This document shows positions 21,939 to 35,838 of a DNA stretch of 64,000 bases, piece by piece. Origin of the DNA: Protopterus annectens (taxonomy: Eukaryota > Chordata > Ceratodontiformes > Protopteridae); contig NC_056738.1 of the NCBI RefSeq assembly GCF_019279795.1, positions 479,496,785 through 479,560,784 of the forward strand, in the 5' to 3' direction. A program made the position numbers and the translations under genes. The notes beneath the pieces were generated by a model. That model searched no databases. It saw only the letters and a program-made list of their open reading frames with translations, and had not been told where the DNA came from. Position 1 is the stretch's first letter; each line of letters starts with the position of its first letter.

Positions 21939-22129
21939 CTCTCACAGATTGTAGTGTTGGGTGGTAGGAGGAGAGGGTTGTCTGTGTACATGAGGCAATT
22001 GCTGCATTGCCCCAGTATGCCCAGATTCACCAGATGGACAGGAGAAATCACCGGAAGCTGACCTTTGGACATACCTGGTTTTGTGCTTTTTTTGTAAAGT
22101 ACAGGAGCTGTTTTCCCTTGCCATAGCAA
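21839..22129 (-). pseudogene. CR1 ORF1 N-terminus with Cys pairs (PHD-like finger)
   Basis: The first ORF1 frame begins MLWQGKTAPVLYKK at 22,129 and carries CSNCLMYTDNPLLLPPNTT followed by CERC: two Cys-x2-Cys pairs separated by about 18 residues. Such a zinc-binding motif precedes the esterase in CR1 ORF1 proteins. A matching CSNC pair is seen at the same relative place in the CR1 at 44.2 kb. The frame then shifts relative to the esterase frame. Confidence 0.75.
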
Positions 22130-22260
22130 CGTACTTTGTAATTATAGGCTGTTTAGTGCCTACGATTAATTTCTCCTTATTAACAAGGAGAGTTGAGTGT
22201 TTGTATCAGTTTAAGGCTTCCTAGTGCTTTCCAGCAGGTATTTAAGCAAGTGCTAGTCAC

Positions 22261-24111
22261 AGGGATAATTAAAGGTAAGATGAAAAAAATGGTGTATCCT
22301 AAACACTGCAGTGTGCACTAGATAAGTTAGATGTGAAAGTAGGTAACTTAGGTTTTACCTGTCTAAAAGGTTAAGTTTTAGTGGAGAGTCAATATTTTTA
22401 AAACAGCAAAATAGATTGAAAGGGGGTGGCCACTTTTGTATTCTGGTACTATGGAATACAGTAGGATGGCCAATAAATTTAAATAGCTGAAGGGGAGTGA
22501 TTTCACAAAATGATAATTTTGTGCTTACTCACACAAGCCAGTGAAAGCAGAGAGGAAATGAGATATATGGTCAAATTAACATAAGAGGCAGGCAACTAGA
22601 AAGACAGTGGTATTTAAGAACACGACAGTAAGCGGGTGGGGAAAAAAATATCTGCCTGACTCACAAGAGACAGAGCTGTCGTCTCTTTTGAAGTTTTAAT
22701 ATGCAGTTAAAAGCAGAATACAAGTAAAACACAAGGTAAAGAAAACAAATCACAGTATTCAAAATATAGAAAAGCAATATAGTAATACAAAATACAAAAA
22801 AAAAAAAACACAAACTAACCTTCCCTTCACAGCAAAGTGTAGCAGAGTCTGGGTGAGCCTTTCTATTAAAGCCATGCTGCAAGCACTGCTAGAACAATTC
22901 TATGTGTGCACCTCCAAAGATTTCTTCTTTTAATTTTTTTTTCCTTCAACTTTTTGTGACTATGGAGTAAATATATGTAAGTTTTGAGGAACATGGAAGC
23001 TTAGCATCCACACGTGAGGTGAAGGGGGATTGCCCCCCCTTCCAATATTTACTTATTTTGCTAGGTTGATTTTTGATGGGTCATATTCTGGAAGTATATT
23101 CCTTGGGGAACTGTCACAAAGTAACTCACTGAAAACATTGTTATACTGTGCATGTGACTGTAATGTTACTAGCAATGTAGAGAAGTAAGTTGGGTGGGAT
23201 GAGGTTGGGGAAGGTGAGTAGAATGTAGGTACATGCTTCACAGTCTGTGACATATAATTAACTGGTCAGCCCTGCACCCTTAATTTCATACTAGTCTATG
23301 CACCTACCTCTGTACTGGTTGTATGAAATACAGAATGTTGTATGAGTGAGATTTATTAATAATAACTCATCATTTATATGTATAACAAGGCCACTCTGTT
23401 CATCATGAGTTCCTCAGACTTCAGCTCTAGACAGACACCAAGAATTTCATCTTCTAGAAAGAATTAGTATGTCATTTCTGCTCCTTATTAAAACAAGTGA
23501 CACCTAAAATGCATTCCTCTTATTAACGCTGCACTATACAATATGTGTGTTTGTTACATTTTATAATTTAATACTAAGCCGTTTTAAAATCCTAAAAATG
23601 TCTTCTACCTAGGGACACTATTTTGTGATTCTTAAAAATATCAATTTCCTTTTAATGAAATGAATGTTGGGAATTGCACCCACAATTATAAGTGTAATTT
23701 TAAGGTATTATCATGATTTCATTATAATGCAAAATGATAAGATTATAACTAGTAAATATGAAAAAATATGAGTTGTGATCAACGAATGCCCTAGCCTAAT
23801 AAGCAAAATTCCATGAACATCCTATGTTTTATCCAAAATTTACGCAATAATTCATACAAAACCCCACTAATGGCTACACAAGCTGCATCCAAAAGGGATT
23901 GTTAATGCAGTGTGCAGGTAATTGTGATTCAGAGACATTAGCCACAGTGCAGAAGGACCTCATTATTTTCTAATTTTCATACTTTTCAAATTGCTGTTAA
24001 CGACCACCAGTGCAAATCGGCACTTTTCTCCTGTAGTCAACACTGATGGTCCATGCACTGCATGGCACTCCCCCATTCACTTTCACACATGCAGGTACAC
24101 ATTCATATACT
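22261..24111. other. Unassigned AT-rich stretch
   Basis: No gene, element end or RNA gene is recognised. The first part may still belong to the CR1 5' untranslated region. A poly(A) run lies at about 22,796-22,808. Confidence 0.4.
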
Positions 24112-24280
<169 letters not shown>

Positions 24281-25189
24281 TGCTTTATCTCTTACCTGCC
24301 CTTTAGTGTACAGGGCATCCTCAATGTATCTTCTTAGTGTTGTCCCTGCCCTCATAAATCACAGATCCTTACAGTCAGTCAGTAATGCTAGACATTAGAG
24401 ATTTATTCTTCTTACTGTTCCTAAAGTGCAAGCTGTTGCTCTACCTGTAAATCTATTAACTTTAAATTAGTCTATGTAAAACTTTACCAATTCTCCATGG
24501 TGTCACCTACTGCTTCTCCTAACTTTATACCAAGGCCTACCCAGCACAGACACACTCCCATCCATCTCAACTGACCCTAATTTTACAGGCCTCTTATAGT
24601 TGCCCTGCACCTCATCACTCACGAATCATTGCATGATGTCAGACACTACAATTTCAAATGTCTTATTATACAAAAAATACCCTGCTACACTTATTATACC
24701 AAAAAATACCCTGCTACACAAACTCCTCAGATATTATAGAGGGTTAAGGTGCCTGCTTATTAAATTGCTCCCTGTGTCAAAGATTCAGGGTTTGAAATGT
24801 GTCATAAACTTTACTTTATTTGCATATTTACTTATTTATTTTTTGAAAAACATTAAGGTAATATGTAGAAATATTTCCATTTCCTAGTGCTGATGCAGAC
24901 AGCTAGTAATGTGTTTCTGAGCGTTGAGAGTTTAGGGCCTGAATCCTTTTTAGTACTTTTACGACATGATATAAAGAATAACCCGCATGTCTAGTGTACC
25001 CTCTGCCCCATGTTTTTCATACAGTAAAACTTTGTTCTATTTTTTTTTTTTTGAGAGCCTTTAAGGAAGAATATAAAGAGTCATCCCTAGTGTCTAGTAT
25101 TCCTCCCAGTGCTGCAAGATTTAAATGTTAGTCTGTGGGAATGTGAAGTTATGACAGACCCCCAACAACGCATTCATGCATACAGATAC
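24281..25189. other. Unassigned stretch with a short tandem duplication
   Basis: No gene is recognised. A 31-base unit (TTATTATAC(C)AAAAAATACC then CTGCTACAC) occurs twice in tandem at about 24,661-24,720. Confidence 0.45.
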
Positions 25190-25216
25190 ACATACATACA
25201 GACACACACACACACA

Positions 25217-25252
<36 letters not shown>
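25190..25252. repeat. (CA)n microsatellite
   Basis: A CA tract with a few interruptions lying just outside the left LTR of the retroelement that starts at 25,318. The right LTR also ends in a CA tract, so the retroelement probably inserted into CA-rich DNA. Confidence 0.95.
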
Positions 25253-25254
<2 letters not shown>

Positions 25255-25679
25255 GCCCCCCACTTGATCACAATCGCAGACACATTCATCCATTCACCCT
25301 TGCACACACAAGCACACTGAAAGAACTGATGAGACTGTAGTATATTGGAATTAACTGGAAACAATTGACATGAGACTGAAATGAAAGTCTTTGTTAACTA
25401 CCCAAACTTGTGCTGAACAGGTGCCAGTCTCTCCTTTATGGACCAAGACTTTTATACTTTTCAGAATGAATTCTGCAAATACTGTAGTTCAATTGATAAG
25501 GCTTTATTAGATGTTCACAGTGTCCAAATGCTGTCTTCATTAACAGTACTGATAAACAATAACAGTCTGTAGAAATGCTTGAATGCTGGTTAACAGTAGC
25601 AGTGCTGATAAATATATCCAAAGCTTCTGCAAGTGTATTTTGATTCTACTGAATAATATCGACTGAAACAGTCTTTTAG

Positions 25680-26066
25680 CATACCTCTCAACCTGGAAAC
25701 ATCAAAAATCTGGACAAAGACCCATGAAAAGTAGGTACACAACTGGCCAAAAATCGGGATGCTCATTAACATAAAATTTGCACACATAATCATTTAACCC
25801 CATCCACTCCATTGGAACTGTGGTACACCAACATGAATATTGAAGTCACAAAATAATAAATAATGGCAGACATTTGAATTTTAGACTTCATATCCCTCAG
25901 AAAATACATAATAATGCAAAACCTGCTATTCTAGCAACTATCTGAGTTTATAGGCACAATATTTAAAATCTGTCCCTCCCTCGCTCCCTCCCTATTTTTT
26001 GGGCCTTTGTCCCACCATTATTTTTGGCTTTGCCCAGATTTCTTGCTCTGAGAGATTGAAAGGTAT
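25680..26066. mobile_element. MITE forming the left end of the 3.5-kb element
   Basis: It starts CATACCTCTCAACCTGG and ends GAGATTGAAAGGTATG, imperfect inverted ends of the same family as 12,282-12,575. The interior is shared as well (GACTTCATATCCCTCAGAAA; CCAGATTTCTTGCTC). Its right neighbour is not TCTTTTAG, so it did not insert on its own here. The next 60 bases (26,067-26,130) repeat a diverged version of its right end (TTTGGCTTTGTACAGATTTT). Confidence 0.72.
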
Positions 26067-27281
26067 GCCCTCCCCCCTTATATTTGGCTTTGTACAGATT
26101 TTTTGTGTCAGGATGTTAAGCGCTATTCAAAGCAGTCAGGTTTAGCATTAAAGCTGCACTTCATTTGCCCGTTTTCCATCCCGTAGCTCTTGAGGACACC
26201 AACATAAACCAGGAAGTAAATACAAAGTCCAGCATGTTTTTGTGCCTGTCCCTAAATATTACAGAAAAACAATGCTGTTGTATTTGAAAACCCTTAACAT
26301 TTAACGCTATAAACCCCAAAATATTACAGAATCTTTATTTTAGAAATAAAAAAAATGTTAGCAATGTATTTTGAAATGACTGTGGTGTGGAATGCTCTTA
26401 AAATCTCACAGTAAAATAACAAATGCCTGCATAGTGTATACCAGCGTAAGAAGGCAGGGTAACCCTGCCCTTGCTCAGCGTTTGCATGTTAGAAAACTCT
26501 TGCACATTCCCAGTAACAGTGCAATGCAAAAAAAACGCTTCTTTTCCATAAAAATGCATAAAAGTTGTTTAGTACTCTGTAGGAAAGCATACCAAGTTTC
26601 CTTTTGAATTCCTAGATGCTGTCAAAGAAGATAATATTCCAAACACTTTACACCTCTGTACCAAACACACATTATACAGTACTGGCAAACATTTAATTTA
26701 TATGAAAAATTTTAATCTGTTCAGCCACAATTGGGAGAAACAAGCAAACTTCAAATGCATGTCTGTGGTCAATGACAGAAAACAAATGTGTAAATAAAAA
26801 CACAACTCGAACACCTCACAAATACAGACCTTATATTCCATGACTGTCATTCTCTCCAAACTACATTGTACTTTATGACAGAAACACTGTCATCACAGGA
26901 AAAAAAAATAAAAACTAGAATGCAACTACTCTGTCTTTAATTAAATAAATATATTTATGCTGCTGTAACCAAACATTGGCATTTTTTCCTACAAGACACA
27001 GCAGCCTGTCATCTAATCTTGCATTATTTTCAAAAGTGCTCATCTCCACAAATACCAGCTTACCTTCTTTCTTTCTCTCTCATGCCAGTGAGGGACAGTA
27101 TATAGAGGGTCAGTTAGGTGACATTTTACCTGCTCCAGATATGCCGTCTCTGCAATCGCAGATCGATGTGTCAGACCCACACATCCTCCCAGGTATACCA
27201 TTACACAAAAGCTTTTCATAGCAACTGCTATGTAGTGCGGCACTTCTCTGCTCACACAGTTACTGTGCTTTTTCCTTACAG

Positions 27282-27326
27282 CTGTCCATAAGGTCATAAA
27301 CAACCCACCGAGTGTGATGTGAACAG
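27282..27326 (+). other. Possible non-coding exon (strong splice sites)
   Basis: CTTTTTCCTTACAG precedes and GTAAGTAG follows a 45-base stretch on the plus strand. No frame is open through it. Divergent from the ELL-like exon 490 bases away, it could belong to an antisense transcript from the same promoter region, or be chance. Confidence 0.2.
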
Positions 27327-27817
27327 GTAAGTAGAAAATTAATATAATATACATTTTTGTAAAGTATTTGTACACTTAGATGAGTAAAATTCTTGCTGTC
27401 TCCTTCCCCTTCTGAACAAGACTACTGTAAATGGCCGGTAAACATGTCAACATTAAAACACAACTGCGTATTTATTTACAAAGACATGAGCACAACTTGT
27501 CATCCCATGGTTCCCAAAAATTAGTTTTCAGAAAGTAACCAAGTAAGACAGACACAGGTATGCCAATCTAAAGAGCACATTCTGGGTGGGGGTGGGGGGC
27601 ATCAACACCAATTAATTAAAGATCACCCCAACAATGCATTTTATTCATTATTTTGCTCCTCAAAGCCAGATGTTAGCCACCCTTTTCTTGCATGAGCTGC
27701 CTGCTCCCCCTGCCCCCTCCCCCAGTAACTACAACATTCTATATCATTACTTGATTCTAAATGATTAACAAACACCCTCCAAAAGGAAAAAAAATCACAT
27801 ACTCATAACTCCCCCAC

Positions 27818-27952
27818 TTTCCATTTCCAGTAGTCTTCCAAGGCTTGCAAAATGCTGTCTGTCAATTTAACGTGAAAGACAGATGTATTACTACCATGCA
27901 TCAGTCTACCACAGGACAATCCATATCCGCACTTCTCTTTTAGAGTAGCCAT
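27818..27952 (-). CDS. ELL: ELL-family first coding exon (45 codons), carried in a transposon
   Basis: ELL proteins are RNA polymerase II elongation factors of the super and little elongation complexes in the nucleus. The exon reads MATLKEKCGYGLSCGR, then SVFHVKLTDSILQALEDYW. From memory, ELL begins MAALKEDRSYGLSCGR and continues SVFHVKLTDSALRAFESY, so the match is close over the whole exon. The ATG at 27,952 has a strong context (AAAGATGG). The frame has no break, and after codon 45 (27,818) a GT follows, where I recall ELL exon 1 ending. Beyond it the reading frame soon stops, so this is not a processed copy. The donor (AAA/GTGGGG) is weak. An upstream in-frame Met exists at 28,015, but the homology begins at 27,952. 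Because it lies in a TIR element inserted in an LTR, it is probably a displaced gene fragment, not the working ELL locus. ELL2 is a less likely match. Confidence 0.8.
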
Positions 27953-28569
27953 CTTTGCTACCATTTCCAGTAGCGGCATGCTCGTGCAGCACCTGCATGC
28001 AACATTCCAGCTCATTTCCTCAGAGTCTTAGGTCATGGGGGGAGGGTTGGGAAATATGCACGCTGCTTGGTATTATCAATTATTCATGAGCCTGGCCATA
28101 AGATTTCTGATCCTAAATGTGCCCAGACAATTTAGACAAAAAAATGAAAAGTTCCTGAAAATTAGTGCTAGTCAACCAGCTACAGGGTGAGTTAAACGCT
28201 ATGCCTTAGCTCAAGCTAAGACAGTAATCTTCTTGTTACTTACCAAAATAAATCTGTAACACACAAGTAGTGAGGAGGTGTCTGGCACTGCATCATAGTG
28301 TTTATAGGTGGGTGGACTGCTCTTTATGTTCCACATCTACTATCATCTTAGGGCTAAACCTCGTGTCCATCTAAAATCATTCACTGCTTTCACTCTTACA
28401 AAATAAATGTTGTAACAAAACATTGCCAATCCTGCATGTTAACTTACTTTCTCCCACTACAAACAGTGGGACAGCACTGGACTGACCTGTCTGAGTCTGA
28501 TGAGTGCCGACTGCTGCTGCCTTGCTCAATTCAATAAATTGCTTAACTCTAATCTAAAGCAGATGGAAC

Positions 28570-28827
28570 AAGGTCCCGATCTGCATAAGACAGAGCCCCT
28601 CACTATCACTCTTCAAGAGGAACCTTGACGAGTGAATGGGTAGCAGAAAGTTCACACTAGGGATCATACCAACAGCTCTACTAGATAGGGGCCAAGGGTA
28701 TTAGCTGCTAGATCAAGGGCCTAGGGAACTAACCAAAGGGGTGGTGAATACCGCACAACATGGCTGGGCTAATATATGCCTTCGGGCAGATAGCCCAGTA
28801 CCTACCTATGAACCTATGAACCTATAA
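28570..28827 (+). mobile_element. CR1 LINE 3' fragment
   Basis: The end of ORF2 (LFKRNLDEWMGSRKFT on the plus strand) is followed by the CR1 tail (GGCTGGGCTAATATATGCC) and a clean terminal repeat CCTATGAACCTATGAACC. It is a short 5'-truncated copy lying inside the 3.5-kb TIR element, about 620 bases upstream of the ELL-like exon. Confidence 0.85.
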
Positions 28828-29662
28828 AGCATCTACAATCTAAATTATTAATTTAAAACAAAAAGCAGTGTCAGGCTCAGCTGCTGTCAGTTGTTCAGAA
28901 AGTTCTCTAATGCTTGCTTGCTTGCTGCTGCTGCAACACATTGCCAGCCACAAAGATAAATACAAACAGACACAATCACACCCCTCCAGCCCTCAGACAA
29001 ATTCTGACAGGCTGGCAGTCTGCTCACTAAGCTGACATCATCACACACTCCCCTGCATGTGATGACATTAGAAAAATGGCCAAAAAAATGGGAAATTCAG
29101 GGATTAAGGGAGCCAGTCAGGAATTCATTACACCCCATTATTTGGACCTCAAAACTGGTAAGTACCAAGGAATTCAGTGTGGTTGAGAAGTCTGTCTTTT
29201 AGTATGAATATTTAACCTGACTTCTGTACTCCAACTCGAGTGTCTGTTCTGCAGTCCAAAGGCTAACTTCCTTTCTGAAATGCTGGATATTTCATCTTTT
29301 CTGTATGTCAGTCCGAACTAACTAACTAACTGACTTCCCTAACTGTATCTGAAGCATACTTTAATAATACCAAAACCCTGAAATGTTTTACATGCCTCTT
29401 TAGCCTTGGTTGCCTTGGTTACCAATCCTGGTCTTGCACATGCCTCCTTATCTAGCATTCCATTGCTATGCACATCTTTCCCTTGAGAATGGAACATATT
29501 CTGTAGCTGACAAGATTGTATCTTTCCTCTGAGAAAAGAACATTCTGTATTTCTGTATTTTCTGCACATCTCATGCTTATCTCCTTTCTATTGAACTGTC
29601 TTTCTCTGAAAATGAATGCATACATGTCTGACTCAATAGCTTCAGGCCTTATTCTACCTTAA

Positions 29663-32600
29663 TGTACTATAGTGAATTCACTAAGAACACCCTCACTCTA
29701 ACAGCACCCCTGATGTCCCTGATGAAAGTTTACAGGGACCTTCTTTTGTAGTCACCTTACATCTGTATCACTAACTACTATATATGGCTTTATGCTACCT
29801 GACTCATAATCTGAAAATAAATTTTCTATATTTTGTAAATAAACTTGCAGTTTTAATTTTGACCACTAGGTGTAACTTGAGCATTTATAGCCTGTTTGGA
29901 TTGAAGTCTTTTAACTTTATGATTTAATTATAACTGGGCAATTGTTTTTCTTCTTTTTTTTTAATCTGGTGAATAAACTTGCAATTTTAATTTTGACAAC
30001 TAGGTGTCACTTCTGTTTGGATTGAAGTCTGTGTTTATCATTTAATTTCCATATTACCTAGAGCCATAGTTTTTAGAGTCTTTAAGTCTAAGTTCTGATG
30101 TATGTGTGATATATCCAAAAATCTGCACATTATTTTAAAAATCAGTGTCCTTTAATTCTGTGTCTTCTAAAGCTGATTTTTCCAGGTAATTTTTTTAACC
30201 CTGCTGTTCCAGAAATAGCATAGAAAATGACATATACATCCTTAACCTGTCTCTGTGAGTCTTCATTTAAGTTAGACAGACTACAACCTGTTAACCCTGC
30301 CCATTTTTCTTCCCTATCTCTGTATGCCATAATGGTAAAATTAGATTGTCTTTTGCCTATGTTTTTTACCTTATGAACTGGTGCCTTATTGTATCATATC
30401 TCTCTCTCTTATAGCAAATGAAACCTTTTCCTGTTGTGCATTGATTTAAATCTTTAAACATTGTACTATTTAGTCCATTTTCTTTTTTATTGTATAGCCT
30501 ATCAAGCTTGATGGCTATTTTCTGAAGATTAACTGAAATTGGCACTAAAGGGATAGCTTTATAACTGATCTTGAAGCACAATTACCATATACTGTATTAA
30601 CTTGTGTCTGTAAATTCTCACCTAGATTTAACAATACTATTTACCTTTTTTAACTTTTATGTAATGTAATAGATGTCTGCCTTCTAAATTTGTGTCTGAA
30701 ATATAGTGAGGGTTTATACTAAACTTATGCTTTCTGTATTTCAGATCTATACCTTTGCATTTTCTGTTAGTGTCCTTTTAACTTTCTGACTAATGTACAA
30801 TAGTATACAATAATTATGTAAAGTACACTGTAATTTGCAAATTAATTAACAAATTAAGCCTGAATTGTTATGCCTTGAGTATATTAAATAATTATTACTA
30901 CTTATTCCTTAGATAACTTATCTTAATAAGCCTTTAATAAATAATTCTGGTCACTTTACCCTTAAGTAATGACCGAATAATGTAATTCTGTCACTTTACC
31001 CTTAAAATTGATGACTGAATAATGTGAAGGATGATGTAGTAGAAATCTATGCTATAAAAAGCCTGTTACAAATAATTTTGTCACTTTACCCTTAAAACTA
31101 ACTGAATAATGTGAAGTAACTGAGTATTAATGTTGTATTCTGAAATTTGATTGAAATGTACTATACTGAATACATGAGTATGAATGTCATATTCTTAATC
31201 TTGACTGACATTTGATACATAATACTGAACATTTAAAATAGCAGAAATACCTTTCCTGACAATGTTACCTGAACACAGATAAAAAATAAACTGAAATCAG
31301 GTAATGTTATATTCTGAAAACTAAACTATTAATACCTTTTTGTCAGTATTGTCTGAACATAGATAAAAGCATAAACTGAAAACTAGTACTGTTAAACAAC
31401 TGTCTGAAAACATACCTACTTGCTTTAACTCATAAATTTTAACTTTAAACAAACATGGAAGAAATAACTGAAACACATAGAAAGTCGACTTCTGCATCAC
31501 AGCTCTTGCCAAATTTTACTCTACATTGTCCCAGTTACTGATGAGGTATTGGAAGGCCTCCTTTAATGTCCAAGTGTCTTTTTATAGCTTGGCCTTTTAA
31601 ACCTTTCCTTTTCATCTCTTGTGCAAGGTGGGTGGCTAAAGTTCTTGACTGTATTTAGTATCAGGTCCTTAAAATAACATTTTCAGCTTTAACAATAATA
31701 AACTGATAGCACTGCTTGTTGCCCTGACTTTATTTACATTTTTCTGCATGAAATAAACATTTGCTGCTAATAAACTCTTACAAGTCTGTAAGCAAACTGA
31801 TAACCTCAAATGAAACTAAAGTAGTAATTTAACACTATGCATTTCTGCACCTATATAAAATTAATCTTAACTGTTGAACTTTTTACATTTACTCTCATGA
31901 CTCTCAGATTCTAACATATTGTTCTGTGAAACTCTATCCACTGTCTTACCACAGCCATTTCTTTAGCTGATGTCATTTAACCTTTTAGTATACTGAATGC
32001 TACAATAATTTATCATTATTTCCTGCAATTTTGTTGGATAAATAGCAAATGCATAAACTATATACATATTTATTACTAGAGTTGAACTGATCTAATTCTG
32101 GAATTTTACTTGTCTGACCTTTATAACATAGGAATTGAACCTGTAGCTTTGAATTCTTGACTGTACTGTCAGTTTTACAATGTAGCATTGACTTTAAATT
32201 TTACATTCTGTAAAATAGCAAAACATGAGGATATCATTTATGCATTGCAACACCTTATTACCATAAAAGAAAGCTCTTGCTGATGCTTGCTAAACAAAAC
32301 AGTAACACAAAAAATTAATTTGTCAAATCTGTAACTGTAAACCCTTTGTCCTGCAAATTAACTCGACTTTCATTTCTGGTATACCCTACACAAAATAGAT
32401 GCGTACGGTTACCTTTTTTCTAACTGGCCACACCCAATATGTTTTTCTGAGCACTTTAGCTGTGTCAGTTGAACTGGAATTTATTTTATCTTTAACCCAT
32501 AAATCTGCATGTTCCTGTCATAACCAATTCTTCAAATTCTGTACATTTGCAAAAAATCTTGTTACTGAAGTCTAAAGCAACATATAACTCTATTGACATA

Positions 32601-34157
32601 TCCATACCTAGTACAGAGCTGTTGCAGTTTGAACTGTTAACTGCTGTAATCATTGACCCTTTAATTACTGACAAAACTGCATCTGTGCCCTCTAATAAAG
32701 GTCTATTTGTAACTGAAGTTGATTTGTCTGCTTAATTAGTACATTATTTCATAATATTTTTGTAAACAATGAAATATTGTTATTTCTTTTACCTTAAACA
32801 ATAACAGATAAATGTTCTGGTTTGGTGTTGGACTGCCACACCCTTTATAGATAAGCTGAAAATATTTTATAGAACTAGCAACAACACTGATTGAGATACA
32901 AAATGTGCTTCTTTTTTCATGCTGGTCTTTACTTTATCAAAACCTGAACTCTTATCCCCTCAGTGCAATATTTGTACTGGCTTGTACACTGATTGTGTTT
33001 TCATCTGTATTTTACCATATTGCTACTTAACTCTGTACTTTGAATTTCATGTGCTGTAGCATTTACACTGATGTTGAAAACTGTAAATCAGAATTACTGA
33101 CAGAAGCTGACTCATTCTGCAAATGCTTTGCTGCAGTGCACTTCTGTAATTTAACCCTTTTGCATCTTGAAAGATGTAACATTTCTGAACTAATAGCCTT
33201 TTTAAAAAAACATTTCTAGAACACAGTTTTTTAGACTGCTTTACCCAATTTTTAACTTTAACTAAACATTTACTGGTGTCTTAACTGTAGAAGTATTACT
33301 TGGCATGTTTATACAGAAGGTATGCAAATGACTTTTACTGATGAATTTAAACTTGTTTGAGCTGTTAACTAAAAAGTGCATATAAAGTCTTACATAACTT
33401 TATGATCCTGAAAGTATGTGTCTTGTCATCTGCAGCTTTTTAAACCTTTTTCTTGCTTCTTGGCTGTATGACATCACACTGGGAACTTGAAAGTGTGTAG
33501 CTCTTAACTGGCTAATGTTGTTTATGTTCTGAAGGAACACTGCTGAAGTTTGTTAATTTAGTGCTGGTCTGTTGAAGTTCTTTGAGGCTTTTTCAGAAGT
33601 AAAGGCTTATGCTCTGCAATATGACTAACAGTTTCAATTGTGTGTAGAGGGACATTGTCTGCTCTGGCTGTTTTCTGTATAAAGTTTATTAGTGGTGTCT
33701 TACCGAAAGGTCTGCTCTGTAAGGAGTAACTATAGTGCTGTCAGCTGTGGCCTTATTTTGTATGGAGTTTACAGTCTCCCATCTGGAAAAAAAAATTGTG
33801 TGCTTCTGAAAAATTTGTTATGAACCATTTTCTGTAGTTACTGATAGACTGAAAAAAGTGCTAAGCTGGCTATTGCACTTGAAACTGTGCTTGAAAGGGT
33901 TACTTACTACAGCTGTGTCTGTTGAAGTTTGAAGAAATGTTAAATGAGCACTGGTTCCTGTAGTGTGACTGCTGATAAGGTTGCTTTGAAGGAAACACTG
34001 TTTTTCTGTAGATTTCTCTATAGAACACATGTAGTTGAATGAAACACTGCTGTTCTGTAGATTTATCTGTAGAACACAAGCGTCTGACTGCTGATGCAAG
34101 GTTGCTATGGGATTGTGGGACTTACTGCTTTTTACCCCATTTATAATGGCTCACCAT
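29663..34157 (-). other. Internal region of the LTR retroelement fossil
   Basis: About 4.5 kb between the LTRs, read on the minus strand. A reverse transcriptase region of retroviral type is recognisable around 32.2-32.5 kb; other parts are too eroded to name. The 29.8-31.1 kb part contains short imperfect tandem duplications (AATAAACTTGCA..TTTTAATTTTG twice at 29,840-30,010; TCACTTTACCCTTAA three times at 30,950-31,095). It is broken throughout. Confidence 0.55.
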
Positions 34158-35728
<1,571 letters not shown>

Positions 35729-35783
<55 letters not shown>

Positions 35784-35784
35784 C

Positions 35785-35836
<52 letters not shown>
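35729..35836. repeat. (TG)n microsatellite
   Basis: About 105 bases of TG repeat with a GTGCGTGCGTGC interruption, ending in GCATGCATGCATG. Confidence 0.98.

Positions 35837-35838
<2 letters not shown>

Larger units (their letters stand above)
17938..22260 (-). mobile_element. CR1 LINE copy 2, nearly full length
   Basis: A minus-strand CR1 with all known parts. The 3' end is at 17,938, with GTTCATAGGTTCATAGG giving the 8-mer terminal repeat. Going up in coordinate it has the RT C-terminus and palm (18,054-18,950), RT N-terminal half (19,060-19,716), endonuclease (20,206-21,084), ORF1 esterase (21,072-21,938) and ORF1 zinc finger (21,839-22,129). The 5' untranslated region runs to about 22,260. 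It is split by a V-SINE at 19,824-20,090. Long intact frames suggest a fairly young copy, but a handful of frameshifts and stops make it inactive. Confidence 0.93.
25680..29194. mobile_element. 3.5-kb TIR element (hAT-like, MITE-ended) carrying host DNA
   Basis: The ends form a 14-bp terminal inverted repeat: CATACCTCTCAACC at the left and, read inward from the right, CAGACTTCTCAACC (12 of 14 identical). The 8-mer TCTTTTAG flanks it on both sides (25,672-25,679 and 29,195-29,202), and the uninterrupted LTR at 34.58 kb has a single copy. That is a clean 8-bp target duplication, as made by hAT-type transposases. No transposase frame is visible, so it is non-autonomous. Its left 387 bp form a complete small MITE of the family at 12.3 kb. 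The rest holds an ELL-like first exon (27,818-27,952, minus) and a CR1 3' fragment (28,570-28,827). It looks like a composite element that moved a block of host DNA. Confidence 0.75.
25318..29662 (-). repeat. Left LTR (3' LTR), split by a 3.5-kb insertion
   Basis: The two parts, 25,318-25,679 and 29,195-29,662, together align along the whole right LTR (34,158-35,042). The right LTR reads straight across the point where the left one is split (GTCTTTTAATATGAATATTT against TCTTTTAG, insertion, TCTTTTAGTATGAATATTT). On the minus strand this is the downstream LTR. Confidence 0.8.

Noticed and set aside
27138-27165. Minus-strand 20-base exon (TTGCAG ... GTAAAATG)
   Set aside because: Too short to support, and the flanking signals are common by chance.
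27818-27952. Processed (spliced, retrotransposed) copy of ELL
   Set aside because: The similarity stops at the exon boundary with a GT, not running into exon 2, so the source was genomic DNA.
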